Of a stretch of 64,000 bases of DNA, positions 52,263-61,300 are shown one piece after another. This DNA is from Shimia sp. (GTDB lineage: Bacteria > Pseudomonadota > Alphaproteobacteria > Rhodobacterales > Rhodobacteraceae). The notes below the pieces were generated by a model. The model saw only the letters and a list, made by a program, of their open reading frames with translations, was not told the origin of the DNA and searched no databases. The stretch covers positions 1 through 64,000 of the forward strand of contig NZ_JAKVCW010000020.1 in the NCBI RefSeq assembly GCF_022448905.1, given 5' to 3'. The translations under genes were made by a program, and so were the position numbers. How positions within the stretch are numbered: the stretch's first letter is position 1; each line of letters opens with the position of its first letter.

Positions 52263-53077
52263 CGCTTTACCCCCCAGGGCTGAGCAGCTCGGCGCCAGCT
52301 GTCGACTTCTGATTTCACCGGCTGCACAAGCGTGTATTCGACAATTATCAACAAGCCGACTGACACCAAAACCCAGGCTAGCGCCTGCGCAATATCGAGG
52401 TTGATACGCGCCTCCGCCAAGGCTCCGCCAATGCCGCCCGCATTGGCCAGAAGTTCTGCCATCACCGCCACTTTGAACGACGTACCAAGCGCCAAGGCCA
52501 GTGCAGGAAACAGCGTGGTGGTGGTTTGTCGCAAACCCACGGTGAGAAAGCGCCGGATAGGGCCTGCGCCAAAGGCTTCCGCCATCCGATCCAATCCGCG
52601 ATCCCGTGTTGTGATACCGCGCGCCGCGCCCATGAACACAACCGGCAAGGCGGAAATCAGGATCACCGTGCGCACGGTCGCGTCCGACCCGCCAAACCAG
52701 ATCATGGCCAGCACAATCCAGGCGATGGGCGGCACGCCCAAGAGCACGGTGATCAGGGGCGTCACCAACCGAAGCGTGGCCGGGGAGTATCCTGCGACAA
52801 TCCCAAGCGCGGTTCCGGAAATGCCGACAAGAGCAAATCCCGTGATCGCCCGCTGAAGCGTCAGCCCCCCTATTGCCCAGGCTTCCGCGTCCCGTGCCAA
52901 CAGGCCAATGGCCCTGAGCGTGTCCAATGGCGCCGTCAGGATGAAGGGGCCATAAGCCTCATGGCCCGCCTGCCAAGCGGCGGCAAGCAGGCACAACGCC
53001 GCCAATCCAGCCCATCCGGACCAGAGAAACTCCAACACACGTCCGGCACGGGAAAGGAGGAATGACCAGACTGTCAC
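52259..53077 (-). CDS. ABC transporter permease (SsuC/TauC type)
   Basis: A 272-residue permease with about six transmembrane helices and the EAA-like loop RMAEAFGAGPIRRFLTVGLRQTTTTLFPALA typical of the SsuC group. A GTG at 53077 is used as start because AAAGGA lies upstream; a TTG further upstream would run into the binding-protein gene region. It lies 52 bases after the binding-protein stop. Confidence 0.83.
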   Translation of the reverse strand: MTVWSFLLSRAGRVLEFLWSGWAGLAALCLLAAAWQAGHEAYGPFILTAPLDTLRAIGLLARDAEAWAIGGLTLQRAITGFALVGISGTALGIVAGYSPATLRLVTPLITVLLGVPPIAWIVLAMIWFGGSDATVRTVILISALPVVFMGAARGITTRDRGLDRMAEAFGAGPIRRFLTVGLRQTTTTLFPALALALGTSFKVAVMAELLANAGGIGGALAEARINLDIAQALAWVLVSVGLLIIVEYTLVQPVKSEVDSWRRAAQPWGVKR

Positions 53078-53129
53078 AATAGCGTCCTTTGGGATGGCAG
53101 AGGCGTCAATCCGCCCCTGCCCTGGCTGG

Positions 53130-54128
53130 TTAAATGTAGAAGGCGTCGTCCGGCAACTTGCCGCCAATCTTCTTCATCTCTGCCCCAGACATCGCGCTCA
53201 GCATACGCTCAATATCCGCACGCGCTTCATGCGAAGCGCGCACCACCAGGTTGGAGCTTGGCACAGATTTTGCCAGCACCGGAGCCGGCAATCCCAGAGC
53301 ATCGGTGGCATTTTTGGCGACAGACATCGGATCGCTTTGCACCTCTGCAACTGACAAGTCCAGGGCCGCCTGAATGGCAGGCAGCGCCTGGGCAGAGCTA
53401 TCCAGGAAGCTTTGCGTGACCGCAAGGCCTGCCTGTGGCAACACTGGCGCCGCACCCGTCATCTCCCCCCAGGCCTCTTGCAGGTCGATCACCCGATGGA
53501 TGGTTTTGCCAGCCATTTTTTTGCCTTTGAGAATGGCGGCTGTGGCCGCAGGCTCAGACGTTAACGCCGCATCCACACGCCCCGCCATCATCATCTGCAT
53601 CGCCTCTGTTGGCGTGCCTGTGTAGGTGATCTTGAGGTCCGTTTCAGCCGCCAGATTGTGATGCTCAAGCAGCTGCGCCAACAGAATTTCCGGTGTATCC
53701 CCCCGGAATGGCACGGCGATGTGCCGCCCTTTGAGATCAGCGATACCTTTGATCGCAGCATCTTCTGAGATCACATACAAGAGCCCATTGGTCATCACGT
53801 TGGTCAGTCGGATTGGAAAGCCCCGATTGTAGAGGTTCGCTGCGGCCTGAACCGGCACCACGGAGATTTGAATAGAGCCGGAGGTGAGCCCCGCCCGCAA
53901 CTCATCCGGGCTGCGCCATGCGGTGAAACTGGGGGCCGCAGAAACCTCGGCAAGTTTTCCAGAGGCGACCGCATGGGCCAAGGTGATCGAAGGCCCAGCG
54001 GGCGGCCCAAAAATCGACAGCTCTGGCAGCGCCATGGCCTGTGCCATCGTGCCGATCGCCGGTGTCGCGAGACCGGCAGCCGTGGCTTTCAAAAACAGGC
54101 GACGTGAGAAGTTGGTGTGATTGGCCAT
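53130..54128 (-). CDS. ABC transporter substrate-binding protein (nitrate/sulfonate/taurine-like), Tat-exported
   Basis: A 332-residue binding protein of the NMT1/SsuA family. The N-terminus (SRRLFLKATAAGLATPAIG) is a twin-arginine signal, suggesting folding or cofactor loading before export. AAAGGACATG lies before the ATG. It is the first gene of the operon ending with nnrS. The SsuA-like fold binds small anions or heterocyclic compounds; ligand not determined. The pairing with NnrS hints at a nitrogen-oxyanion or metal-related role, which is speculative. Confidence 0.83.
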   Translation of the reverse strand: MANHTNFSRRLFLKATAAGLATPAIGTMAQAMALPELSIFGPPAGPSITLAHAVASGKLAEVSAAPSFTAWRSPDELRAGLTSGSIQISVVPVQAAANLYNRGFPIRLTNVMTNGLLYVISEDAAIKGIADLKGRHIAVPFRGDTPEILLAQLLEHHNLAAETDLKITYTGTPTEAMQMMMAGRVDAALTSEPAATAAILKGKKMAGKTIHRVIDLQEAWGEMTGAAPVLPQAGLAVTQSFLDSSAQALPAIQAALDLSVAEVQSDPMSVAKNATDALGLPAPVLAKSVPSSNLVVRASHEARADIERMLSAMSGAEMKKIGGKLPDDAFYI

Positions 54129-54318
54129 TGTTCATGTCCTTTGTCTCCCGCCAGCGAAGGCGGGTTCAGAGAATGAAAGAAATGGCTGGTCGCAACGGCA
54201 ACTGGCTAAAGACGTGTGGGCGGACAACCTGTCCAAACCTGCACTCTTTGTCAGTGAGATAGCTCTCGCAGCGCCATGCAGCCTTGCGATAAGTCAAGTC
54301 GTGCGCAAAATCGAAAAA

Positions 54319-55308
54319 CTATTCCGTTTTTCGCTGTGGCGTTCGCAGCAGTTTGGCCACCTTTTTGCTGCGCCGTTTGATATAACGCCAGGTATCAGAG
54401 AACGGGCGCAGATAGATGTCCAAAAGATTGGCGGCGCTCGCCTCTTCTGGAGGCAAGCCAAAGGTCAGTTCCTCTTCCTGCTCTGACAGATGCAGAGAAC
54501 CAAACAGCCAATCCCAGATCGCCAGAGCCGCGCCAAAATTCTTGTCAAAATGACGTTCCGCAGTGGAGTGGTGCAACTGGTGTTGCGCCGGAGAGATCAA
54601 CACCCGTTCCAACCAGGGCCAATAACTGATGTTGATGTGGGAATGGCGCAGGTTCGAACCTGTGACGTGGAACACAAACACCAACACATTGACCCCCACA
54701 ACCGTGTAGAGATCAACGGTGTTGCCGAAAGCAAAAATGAAGACCGGCAATACCAACCCCTGCGCAAAGGCGCTGCGCAACCCGTAGAGCACACCTTCAA
54801 ACGGATGCACTCGGTAAACCGTGATCGGCGTAAGCGTTTCTGCGGAATGGTGCACCTTGTGGATTGACCACAAGGGCGGCCATTTGTGCATCCAGCGATG
54901 CAGCAGATATTTGGTCAGGTCATCCATCACAAACAGGGTGACGGAGAACAGCGCAACAACCAGCGCCTTGTTGGCATCCGAAAAGACACCCGAGCTGATA
55001 AAGCTCTGCCTGTGCAACGCAAAGTAAATCGCAGTGGCAATGGCCACCTGTGTGATCAAAAGCGGTGAAATGAAGAGCGTAAAGGCGCGGTTGATCACAA
55101 AGATCTGGTAGTCGGCCAATGCGGACTTGGAAAAGAAGACCTTCCGGTCAAACACCCGCGCAAATGTCTCGCGCAGAGAACGGCGTTTGACAAACAACAA
55201 CCAGAGGAAAGCGATCAGTAGAGACAGCGCCAGATAGCCGACAAAGATCCTTTTTTTGGGATCAGCAAAGTCGGAGAAAACCGTGGCGAATGTCTGTGTC
55301 AGATCCAT
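54319..55308 (-). CDS. Sterol desaturase / fatty acid hydroxylase family membrane protein
   Basis: A 329-residue di-iron membrane protein with histidine clusters LLHRWMHKWPPLWSIHKVHHS, LRHSHINISYW and AQHQLHHSTAERHFDKNFG. These are the eight-histidine motif of the fatty acid hydroxylase superfamily (HxxxH, HxxHH, HxxHH). Transmembrane segments lie near residues 22-40, 70-95 and 110-135. Members act on sterols, hopanoids, fatty acids, carotenoids or alkylglycerols; the substrate cannot be told here. It is monocistronic, followed by a gap to the ABC operon. Confidence 0.85.
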   Translation of the reverse strand: MDLTQTFATVFSDFADPKKRIFVGYLALSLLIAFLWLLFVKRRSLRETFARVFDRKVFFSKSALADYQIFVINRAFTLFISPLLITQVAIATAIYFALHRQSFISSGVFSDANKALVVALFSVTLFVMDDLTKYLLHRWMHKWPPLWSIHKVHHSAETLTPITVYRVHPFEGVLYGLRSAFAQGLVLPVFIFAFGNTVDLYTVVGVNVLVFVFHVTGSNLRHSHINISYWPWLERVLISPAQHQLHHSTAERHFDKNFGAALAIWDWLFGSLHLSEQEEELTFGLPPEEASAANLLDIYLRPFSDTWRYIKRRSKKVAKLLRTPQRKTE

Positions 55309-55359
55309 GGGGCAAAGAGAATGGGGGCGGCGCTTTTGTCAACGCCGCCCGCCTGTACC

Positions 55360-56760
55360 TTAGTCGGTTTCAGCAGATGCTTCGGAGTTCAGCTTGCCTG
55401 CCAGACCTTCCAGATCGGCCAGCGCGTCGTTGGCGCGGGACTCGATGCCGAAGGTGTCAACAAGCACTTGCTGAACGTTCAGCATGTTCAGCTGATAGTC
55501 AGACCAGGTCATGCGACGGTCACGCAGGAAGTTGCCGTCCGCGTCCACACCAGTGACGTAGGTGTTGTCCAGAGTAACCGGGCCGTAGCCGATCAGACGG
55601 TTCAGCTCCACGGCAGTTTTGCCGAGGTTGTTTTTACCGGTCTGCAGCGCCATTGCGAAGCCTTTCAGCTCACCCCAGTGCTTGGCGTAGTTGCGGTACG
55701 CTTTTGCCAGCTCTTCGCCTTCCAGGCTGCCCATTTTGGAGATGTCATTGTAGACAGAACCGGCATATTTGAAGGTCGCTTCCGCCAGCACTTTTTCCCA
55801 CTCGGACTCGATGGTTGCAGCGTAGCCTTTCAGTTCCGCACGCTGCGCATCGGTCAGCGCTTCGCCGTTTGCAGAGGTGATCAGCTTACGGCCGTCGATG
55901 AAGGCCTGCATGATGGTGTGCATGTAGTTGGTGGATTTTGTGCCACCTTTGTCCGCACCGGCTGCGTAGTAGGCCGGGCCAAACACGTGCTCGGATTTCA
56001 GGTCAACCATGCCGTCGCCATCGGCATCCGCCGCGGCGAGGTCTTTTTGCTTGGCAATGCTGTAAGCTTGCTCTGGGCTCAGGCTCAGAGTGTGCGCAGG
56101 GCCACCCCAGTAACCAAAGGCCTCATCCCAGGAGTGCTCTTTGCCTGTGTAATACGCGCCATCTTTGTATGGCTTGTTGTTTGGCTTGTTGTCTGCTTCC
56201 AGCTTCTCGTCGAGATAGTTGTCAACAGCCTGATTATACATCATGGCGCCCATGGTGTACTTGGAGATCAGCTGACCCCAGTCCATGCCGTTTTCCGCGT
56301 CAAAGCCACCGTTGGATTGAGCAGCGTGCTTGATCATATGCAGAACAGCTTCTTTGCCGGTCACATCGCCAGGCCATGCAGGCATTGCGCCGTCATAGAA
56401 TTTGCCGGAGATGTTCTTGCCTTTGGAGATCGCGTTTACGGTCGCCTGTTTCACAGGGTAACCGTCCTTGGAGGCTGGCGCCAGAATGTCCAGATCCGCG
56501 TCAGAACCGTTAAAGAAAGCAAGCAGCATCGCTTCAACTTCGGCTGCATTGGCACCGCCGTCGCCCTTGCCAGCAGCTTTTTTCAGGCTGTCGTGCAGCG
56601 CGTGGCGTGCAATCTGACCAGAATAGGAAACAGAGTTGGTCTTGTCGCCTTCATAGCCCTTAACTGTGATCGGATACGGACCATAGGTTTCCGCAGTTGC
56701 AGCACCTGCAACGGCGCAGAAAGCCAGTGCAGTGGTCAGTTTCAAAGTGGTTTTGAACAT
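55360..56760 (-). CDS. DUF4856-family periplasmic protein (iron-related)
   Basis: A 466-residue exported protein with a signal peptide (MFKTTLKLTTALAFCAVAGAATA). It resembles the DUF4856 family, relatives of imelysin-like iron-responsive proteins: NSVSYSGQIARHALHDSLKKAAGK near residue 42, EHSWDEAFGYWGG near 205 and a Trp-Gly-Glu segment (HWGELKGF) later. A calcium-type loop (DADGDGMVD) is near 245. The neighbours are bacterioferritin and Bfd, which agrees with an iron role. The ATG follows GGAGGGAA and a terminator-like hairpin lies directly before that site (see 56774). Confidence 0.8.
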   Translation of the reverse strand: MFKTTLKLTTALAFCAVAGAATAETYGPYPITVKGYEGDKTNSVSYSGQIARHALHDSLKKAAGKGDGGANAAEVEAMLLAFFNGSDADLDILAPASKDGYPVKQATVNAISKGKNISGKFYDGAMPAWPGDVTGKEAVLHMIKHAAQSNGGFDAENGMDWGQLISKYTMGAMMYNQAVDNYLDEKLEADNKPNNKPYKDGAYYTGKEHSWDEAFGYWGGPAHTLSLSPEQAYSIAKQKDLAAADADGDGMVDLKSEHVFGPAYYAAGADKGGTKSTNYMHTIMQAFIDGRKLITSANGEALTDAQRAELKGYAATIESEWEKVLAEATFKYAGSVYNDISKMGSLEGEELAKAYRNYAKHWGELKGFAMALQTGKNNLGKTAVELNRLIGYGPVTLDNTYVTGVDADGNFLRDRRMTWSDYQLNMLNVQQVLVDTFGIESRANDALADLEGLAGKLNSEASAETD

Positions 56761-56773
56761 TCGCGTTCCCTCC

Positions 56774-56799
56774 AAAAAAACCCGACAAAGTAAGTCGGG
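56774..56799 (-). terminator. Terminator-like hairpin in the 5' leader of the DUF4856 gene
   Basis: On the minus strand CCCGAC (56794-56799) pairs with GTCGGG (56781-56786), followed by seven T residues (56774-56780), immediately before the GGAGGG ribosome binding site. It could end upstream transcripts (bfr lies upstream on this strand) or act as an attenuator for the DUF4856 gene. Confidence 0.65.
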
Positions 56800-56828
56800 T
56801 AAAATCCTGAGCGAACTAATCGGGTAAA

Positions 56829-56836
56829 TTTAGAAT
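56829..56836. promoter_or_regulatory. TTTAGAAT element upstream of the DUF4856 gene
   Basis: TTTAGAAT equals one arm of the Irr-bound ICE motif of alphaproteobacteria (TTTAGAA and its inverted copy). Only one arm is present, so this is weak. Location upstream of an iron-associated gene is the main support. Confidence 0.25.
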
Positions 56837-57057
56837 TGAGTCAAGCCGTTGGACCGCGTCAAAATGGATGCGTACACGGAATTGTGCTGGGCCGACTTTT
56901 CCACAACGAGCGCACGCGCCAACCGGCGACACCTCACTGCAGGCGTTAAACGACGTGCTAAAGGGGGGTGTCGCCCAATTATCCAATTTTCGAATGGCCA
57001 AGCGCGGCTCAAACACTGAAAGGCCACAGTTAGAACCGCGCTTCAAACACGATTTTG

Positions 57058-57546
57058 TTACCCGTCTACGTCGTCAGCTGAGTCAGCGTTCAACTGATTG
57101 TAGTTGGCCGCACCAATGTCATCGAGCAGCCCGATTTGTGTCTCAAGGAAATCCACATGGCCCTGCTCGTCCAAGATCAGCTCCTCAAAGAGATGCATCG
57201 AGGCAAAGTCGCCCACATCCGCGCAGTACTTGCGCGCTTCGGCGTACAGAGCCACAGCTTCCATCTCTACTTCGAGGTCACACGTCAATGTTTCGCGAAC
57301 ATCTTCGCCGATACGAAGCGGATTCAAGCTTTGCAGATTTGGCATACCTTCTAAGAAGATAATCCGATCAATAAGCTTGTCCGCATGCTCCATCTCTTCG
57401 ATGCTCTCTTCACGCATCTTTTTGGCAAGCTTTGTGACGCCCCAATCATTTTGAAGACGATAATGCAGCCAAAACTGGCTGACCGCTGTCAGTTCATGTT
57501 TTAGCGCAACATTCAAATACTCAATTACCTTCTTGTCGCCTTTCAT
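57058..57546 (-). CDS. bfr: Bacterioferritin
   Basis: A 162-residue four-helix ferritin with all di-iron ligands (Glu18, Glu51, His54, Glu94, Glu127, His130) and the haem ligand Met52 (EEMEHAD). It stores ferric iron as a 24-mer, with haem between subunits. It lies downstream of bfd on the same strand with a 136-bp gap, and the DUF4856 gene lies further downstream. Confidence 0.95.
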   Translation of the reverse strand: MKGDKKVIEYLNVALKHELTAVSQFWLHYRLQNDWGVTKLAKKMREESIEEMEHADKLIDRIIFLEGMPNLQSLNPLRIGEDVRETLTCDLEVEMEAVALYAEARKYCADVGDFASMHLFEELILDEQGHVDFLETQIGLLDDIGAANYNQLNADSADDVDG

Positions 57547-57682
57547 AGCTACACTCCCTTTTGGCTCTTATTGAAGGAGGGCCAAATGCCCTGCTGAGAG
57601 CTTAGGTCGCGCCGCTGAGCCGGCAAAACAAAACAGGTTTCCTAAAGTATTTGAAAGAGTGGAATAACCGCGCTGCCTGCGT

Positions 57683-57931
57683 CTAAACGGCGGCCAGCTT
57701 CTGGTTGGCGGACACACGCAAACCACGCAGTTCTGGCGGCACTTCAAGATTGGCGTTTGACCGCATCGAAGACACAAAGAGCTTCATACAGCCGCCGCAA
57801 TCCGGCGCCTTGCCAAGAGCATGATAGATCTTGCCCGGCGTTATGATCGCCGTCTCGTCCGCCGCACGCATCCAGTCGATAGCCTGGTGAATGTCGCGAT
57901 CAGAGATGGTTTGGCAGCTGCAGATGATCAT
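57683..57931 (-). CDS. bfd: Bacterioferritin-associated ferredoxin (Bfd-like [2Fe-2S] protein)
   Basis: An 82-residue protein with cluster cysteines Cys4, Cys6, Cys45 and Cys48 in a CxC...CxxC pattern (MIICSCQTISD, DCGGCMK). Bfd binds bacterioferritin and delivers electrons through the haem to release stored iron. It is upstream of bfr on the same strand; the C-terminal 25 residues extend beyond the minimal Bfd fold. Confidence 0.88.
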   Translation of the reverse strand: MIICSCQTISDRDIHQAIDWMRAADETAIITPGKIYHALGKAPDCGGCMKLFVSSMRSNANLEVPPELRGLRVSANQKLAAV

Positions 57932-58360
57932 TTAGAAGGTCCGTTTTAGATGTGAGTAGTTACCCGACCAAAACAATCAGGGTCAATACCTGATATTTTC
58001 AGTCAATTTCAAACACTCCACCACACCTGGCCCGAAATCACGCGGACATCCCGGTATGCCAACTGACCAACATGATTCTCGTGTGCCAATGCAGGAATGA
58101 CAAGGAAACGCTAAAAATCCTCAATTCTTCCCCAAATCTAAATATCTGTTCGTGCCCTCGACAGCACGCGCACTCCTTGCCCTCCATGCCTGATGGTAAT
58201 GTCAGGGTGATGTGACTACGGGGCTTCCGCCCCCTGCCTTGAATTTCACGGATTTGTCCGATAAAGCACCCCTAAGTAGACCTCCAGCCAATTGCCAGAG
58301 ACAGACTATTCCCGCAGCGCGCAGCCTGCGGTCCCGTCCCTTTTGTCTTTGGAGCTCGGA
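57932..58360. other. Divergent region between bfd and the glutamate-synthase-like gene
   Basis: A 429-bp region with no supported gene. The segment 58220-58233 holds a small hairpin (GGGGC-TTCC-GCCCC) in the leader of the plus-strand gene. An open frame begins at 58292 in phase with the downstream gene, but the true start is taken as 58361 because GGAG precedes it and the amidotransferase propeptide begins there. Confidence 0.5.
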
Positions 58361-61300
58361 ATGACTACCAAGCCATCCCCTTTTGGCCTCTATAACCCTG
58401 ACCTCGAACAAAGTTCCTGCGGGGTTGGTTTTTTGACACGTAAAGATGGGCGTCAAACCCATGACGTGCTCAAACGGGGCCATGAAGCGTTGTGCGCTGT
58501 ACCGCACCGTGGTGGCATGTCCTCCGAAGGTGTCGGCGACGGCGCTGGTGTGTCCGTGGACCTGTCTGTGTCCTTCTTTGAGAAACTCACCGGTATTTCC
58601 CTCTCGCCTGGCCAGTTTGGCGTGGGCAACTTTTTCTTGCCAGCAGATGAGTCTCAGCACGACCGCGCCGCGCAATTGATTGAAACCGCACTGGATGAGG
58701 CCGGCTTCCAAACCAAGCTGATCCGCAATATGCCGGTCAACAATGACGCCATTGGCGAGCGGGCCGTGAAGTGGCAGTTGCCGATTGCGCAATGGGTTTT
58801 TGTGGCGCCAGATGGCGTGGACCAAACCAGTTTTGATCGCCGCATTCACACCGCTTTGTTGGCAATTGAGGCAGAAGCCTACACCGATCCGGCGCTTGAA
58901 GGGTTATATCCTCTCTCCCTGTCCTCACGCATGCAGGTTTTTAAAGGCCGCCTGAACTCTTGGGAAATCATCCCGTATTTCTCCGACCTCTCCGATCCGG
59001 ACCATGCGGTGCACACGCTGTATTTCCACACGCGTTTCTCCACCAACACCGATCCGCATCCATCGATGGCGCAGCCGTTCCGTCTGATGGCCCACAACGG
59101 TGAGCTGAACACAGACAAGAAAAACCGCCTCAGCGAGGCCGCCATTGCGCTGGCCCGCAACAAGGCAATTGTGCGCCCCAAGGGCCAGTCTGACAGCTGT
59201 CGTTTGGACCAGACATTGAACGCCCGCGTCTATGACGAAGGTCTGGATTTGGTGACGGCCGTGGTCGCGATGATGCCTCCGGCATGGGAAAACGATGCCC
59301 GCGTCAGCCCACAAGTGCGGGCCATGCTGGAGTACTTCTCGCTCTCGGAAGAAAAAAACGACGGCCCTGCCGCGCTCGTATTTGGCGACGGCAACATCAT
59401 TGGTGCTCGTCTGGACCGTCTGGGCCTGCGTCCGATGCGGTCTGTGGAAACCGGCGAATACCTCGCAGTGATGTCCGAAGCCGGACAGATCGACTTCCCA
59501 CCCGAAGACGTGCTGCGCCGCGGCCGTGTTGAAGCGGGCGGCATGATCTACCTGAACCACGCCGAAGGCCGGATCTACGAAACCGACGAAGCGCTGGAGA
59601 TGCTGGCGCAGGCCAAAGACTATGCGGCGCTTTTGACTGAAGCACAGGTCAATATCGATGATCTGCCCGTCGCGGACCGCCTGCCAGCCGATGCGGCGGC
59701 GAGCTACAATGGTGATCTCGCCTGGCCCGCGCGATATGTCGGCTACACGCTCAACCAGGAAAGCTTCAAGTTCCTGATGGACCCTATGTTGCAAACCGGC
59801 GTCGAAAAGGTTTCGGCCATGGGTTACGGCAACGCCATCAATGCGCTTTCAGAAAACGAAGGCGGCGTGGCCAAATACTTCAGCCAGCGTTTTGCCCAAG
59901 TGACCAACCCACCGCTGGATTCGATCCGCGAAGCGGATGGCATGACCCTGCGCGTGGCGCTCGGCGAAAAGCCGCACCTCGGCCAAAGCCGCTCGCGTCA
60001 GATTGTGGTCAACAGCCCAGTGCTCTTGATGACCGATGTGCTGAAGATCAAAGCTCAAACGGACACGCCTTGGGCCAAGTTTGACATGCTTTATGCACCA
60101 GAGTTCGACGATGGCGCTGCCAACGAAGCCTCATTGACCAATGCAATTGACGCCGTGGCGGACGAGATCGTGGCCTTCGCCCGCAAAAAAGGTGGCATCG
60201 CAATCCTATCCGATCGCCACCTCAGCCGCGCACTTGCGCCCATGCCAATGACTTTGGCGATCTCCGCAATCAACCAACGTCTGATCGAAGAAGGCATGCG
60301 GTTCAAGGTCAGCTTGGTGGTGGAGAGCGGCCAAATTTGTTCGTCCCACCACATCTGCTGTGCCTTGGGCTTTGGTGCCTCCGCGGTTTATCCCATGGCC
60401 GTGCGCATGCGCGCCGAAGAGCTTTTTGGCGAGGACGCGCCAGCCGCCTACGGCAAGTTTAAAAAGGCCGCGGAAAAGGCGTTGATGAAAACCATGGGCA
60501 AAGTTGGGCTTTGCACCGTGGAAAGCTACTCGGGGGGCGAGTTCTTTGAACCTAACTTCCTGGACACCAACGATCCGGTCTTTGCCAAATACCTGCCAAA
60601 CATGAAAACCCCTGTCGGTGGCGTGCGCTTTGACGTTGTCGCGAAATCCGTGGCCGATTGGCACGAGCGGGCGCTTTCGGTGGAAAGCGACAAGGACATT
60701 CCGATCCTCGGCCTCTTCAAAGAACGTGCCGAAGGTGCAGGCCACTCTTACGGCACCACCGCTGTGCGTGGCTTTGTCGATCTGACAGAAGAGAAGATCA
60801 CCTTTGACCAAAGCAACGACGGCGGTGCGCTGGATGGCGAGACCGATCCATTCCGCCTGCTGACCCTGCGCCAAATGGATGATGCCTTTGGCGTCGATGA
60901 CAAAGGCTATGTAAACACTTCGTTTGAGAAGCTCTCTGACGAGCAGATCAACACATTCGAGATCACCCCCGGCTACCGCGCCTTCAGCGCTATGATGGCC
61001 GAAGAGCGCCACCGCCGCCCAGCTGCGCTGCGCGATGTGCTGGCCTTCCCAGCGGACATCACCTTCCTGGACACCGTTGCCGACATGAAGCGCGAGATGA
61101 TGCTCTTCAATCGGGCTGGCAACAATGACTTTGTCATTCGCGGACTTGCCGTTGAGGAACTGAGTACAGGCGAATACCTCCTGCGCCTATCCGGGCCAAA
61201 GTCCAGTGACATCGGCCGGCTTGATGTGCTGGCCGAAACGCTGGTGGATCGTTTTGGCAAAGACGTCGAAGGCCACTACATCACCAAAGGCGCGTTGAAA

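Noticed and set aside
55321-56793. 490-residue plus-strand frame antisense to the DUF4856 gene
   Set aside because: The minus-strand frame has a signal peptide, RBS and recognisable family features; the plus frame has none.
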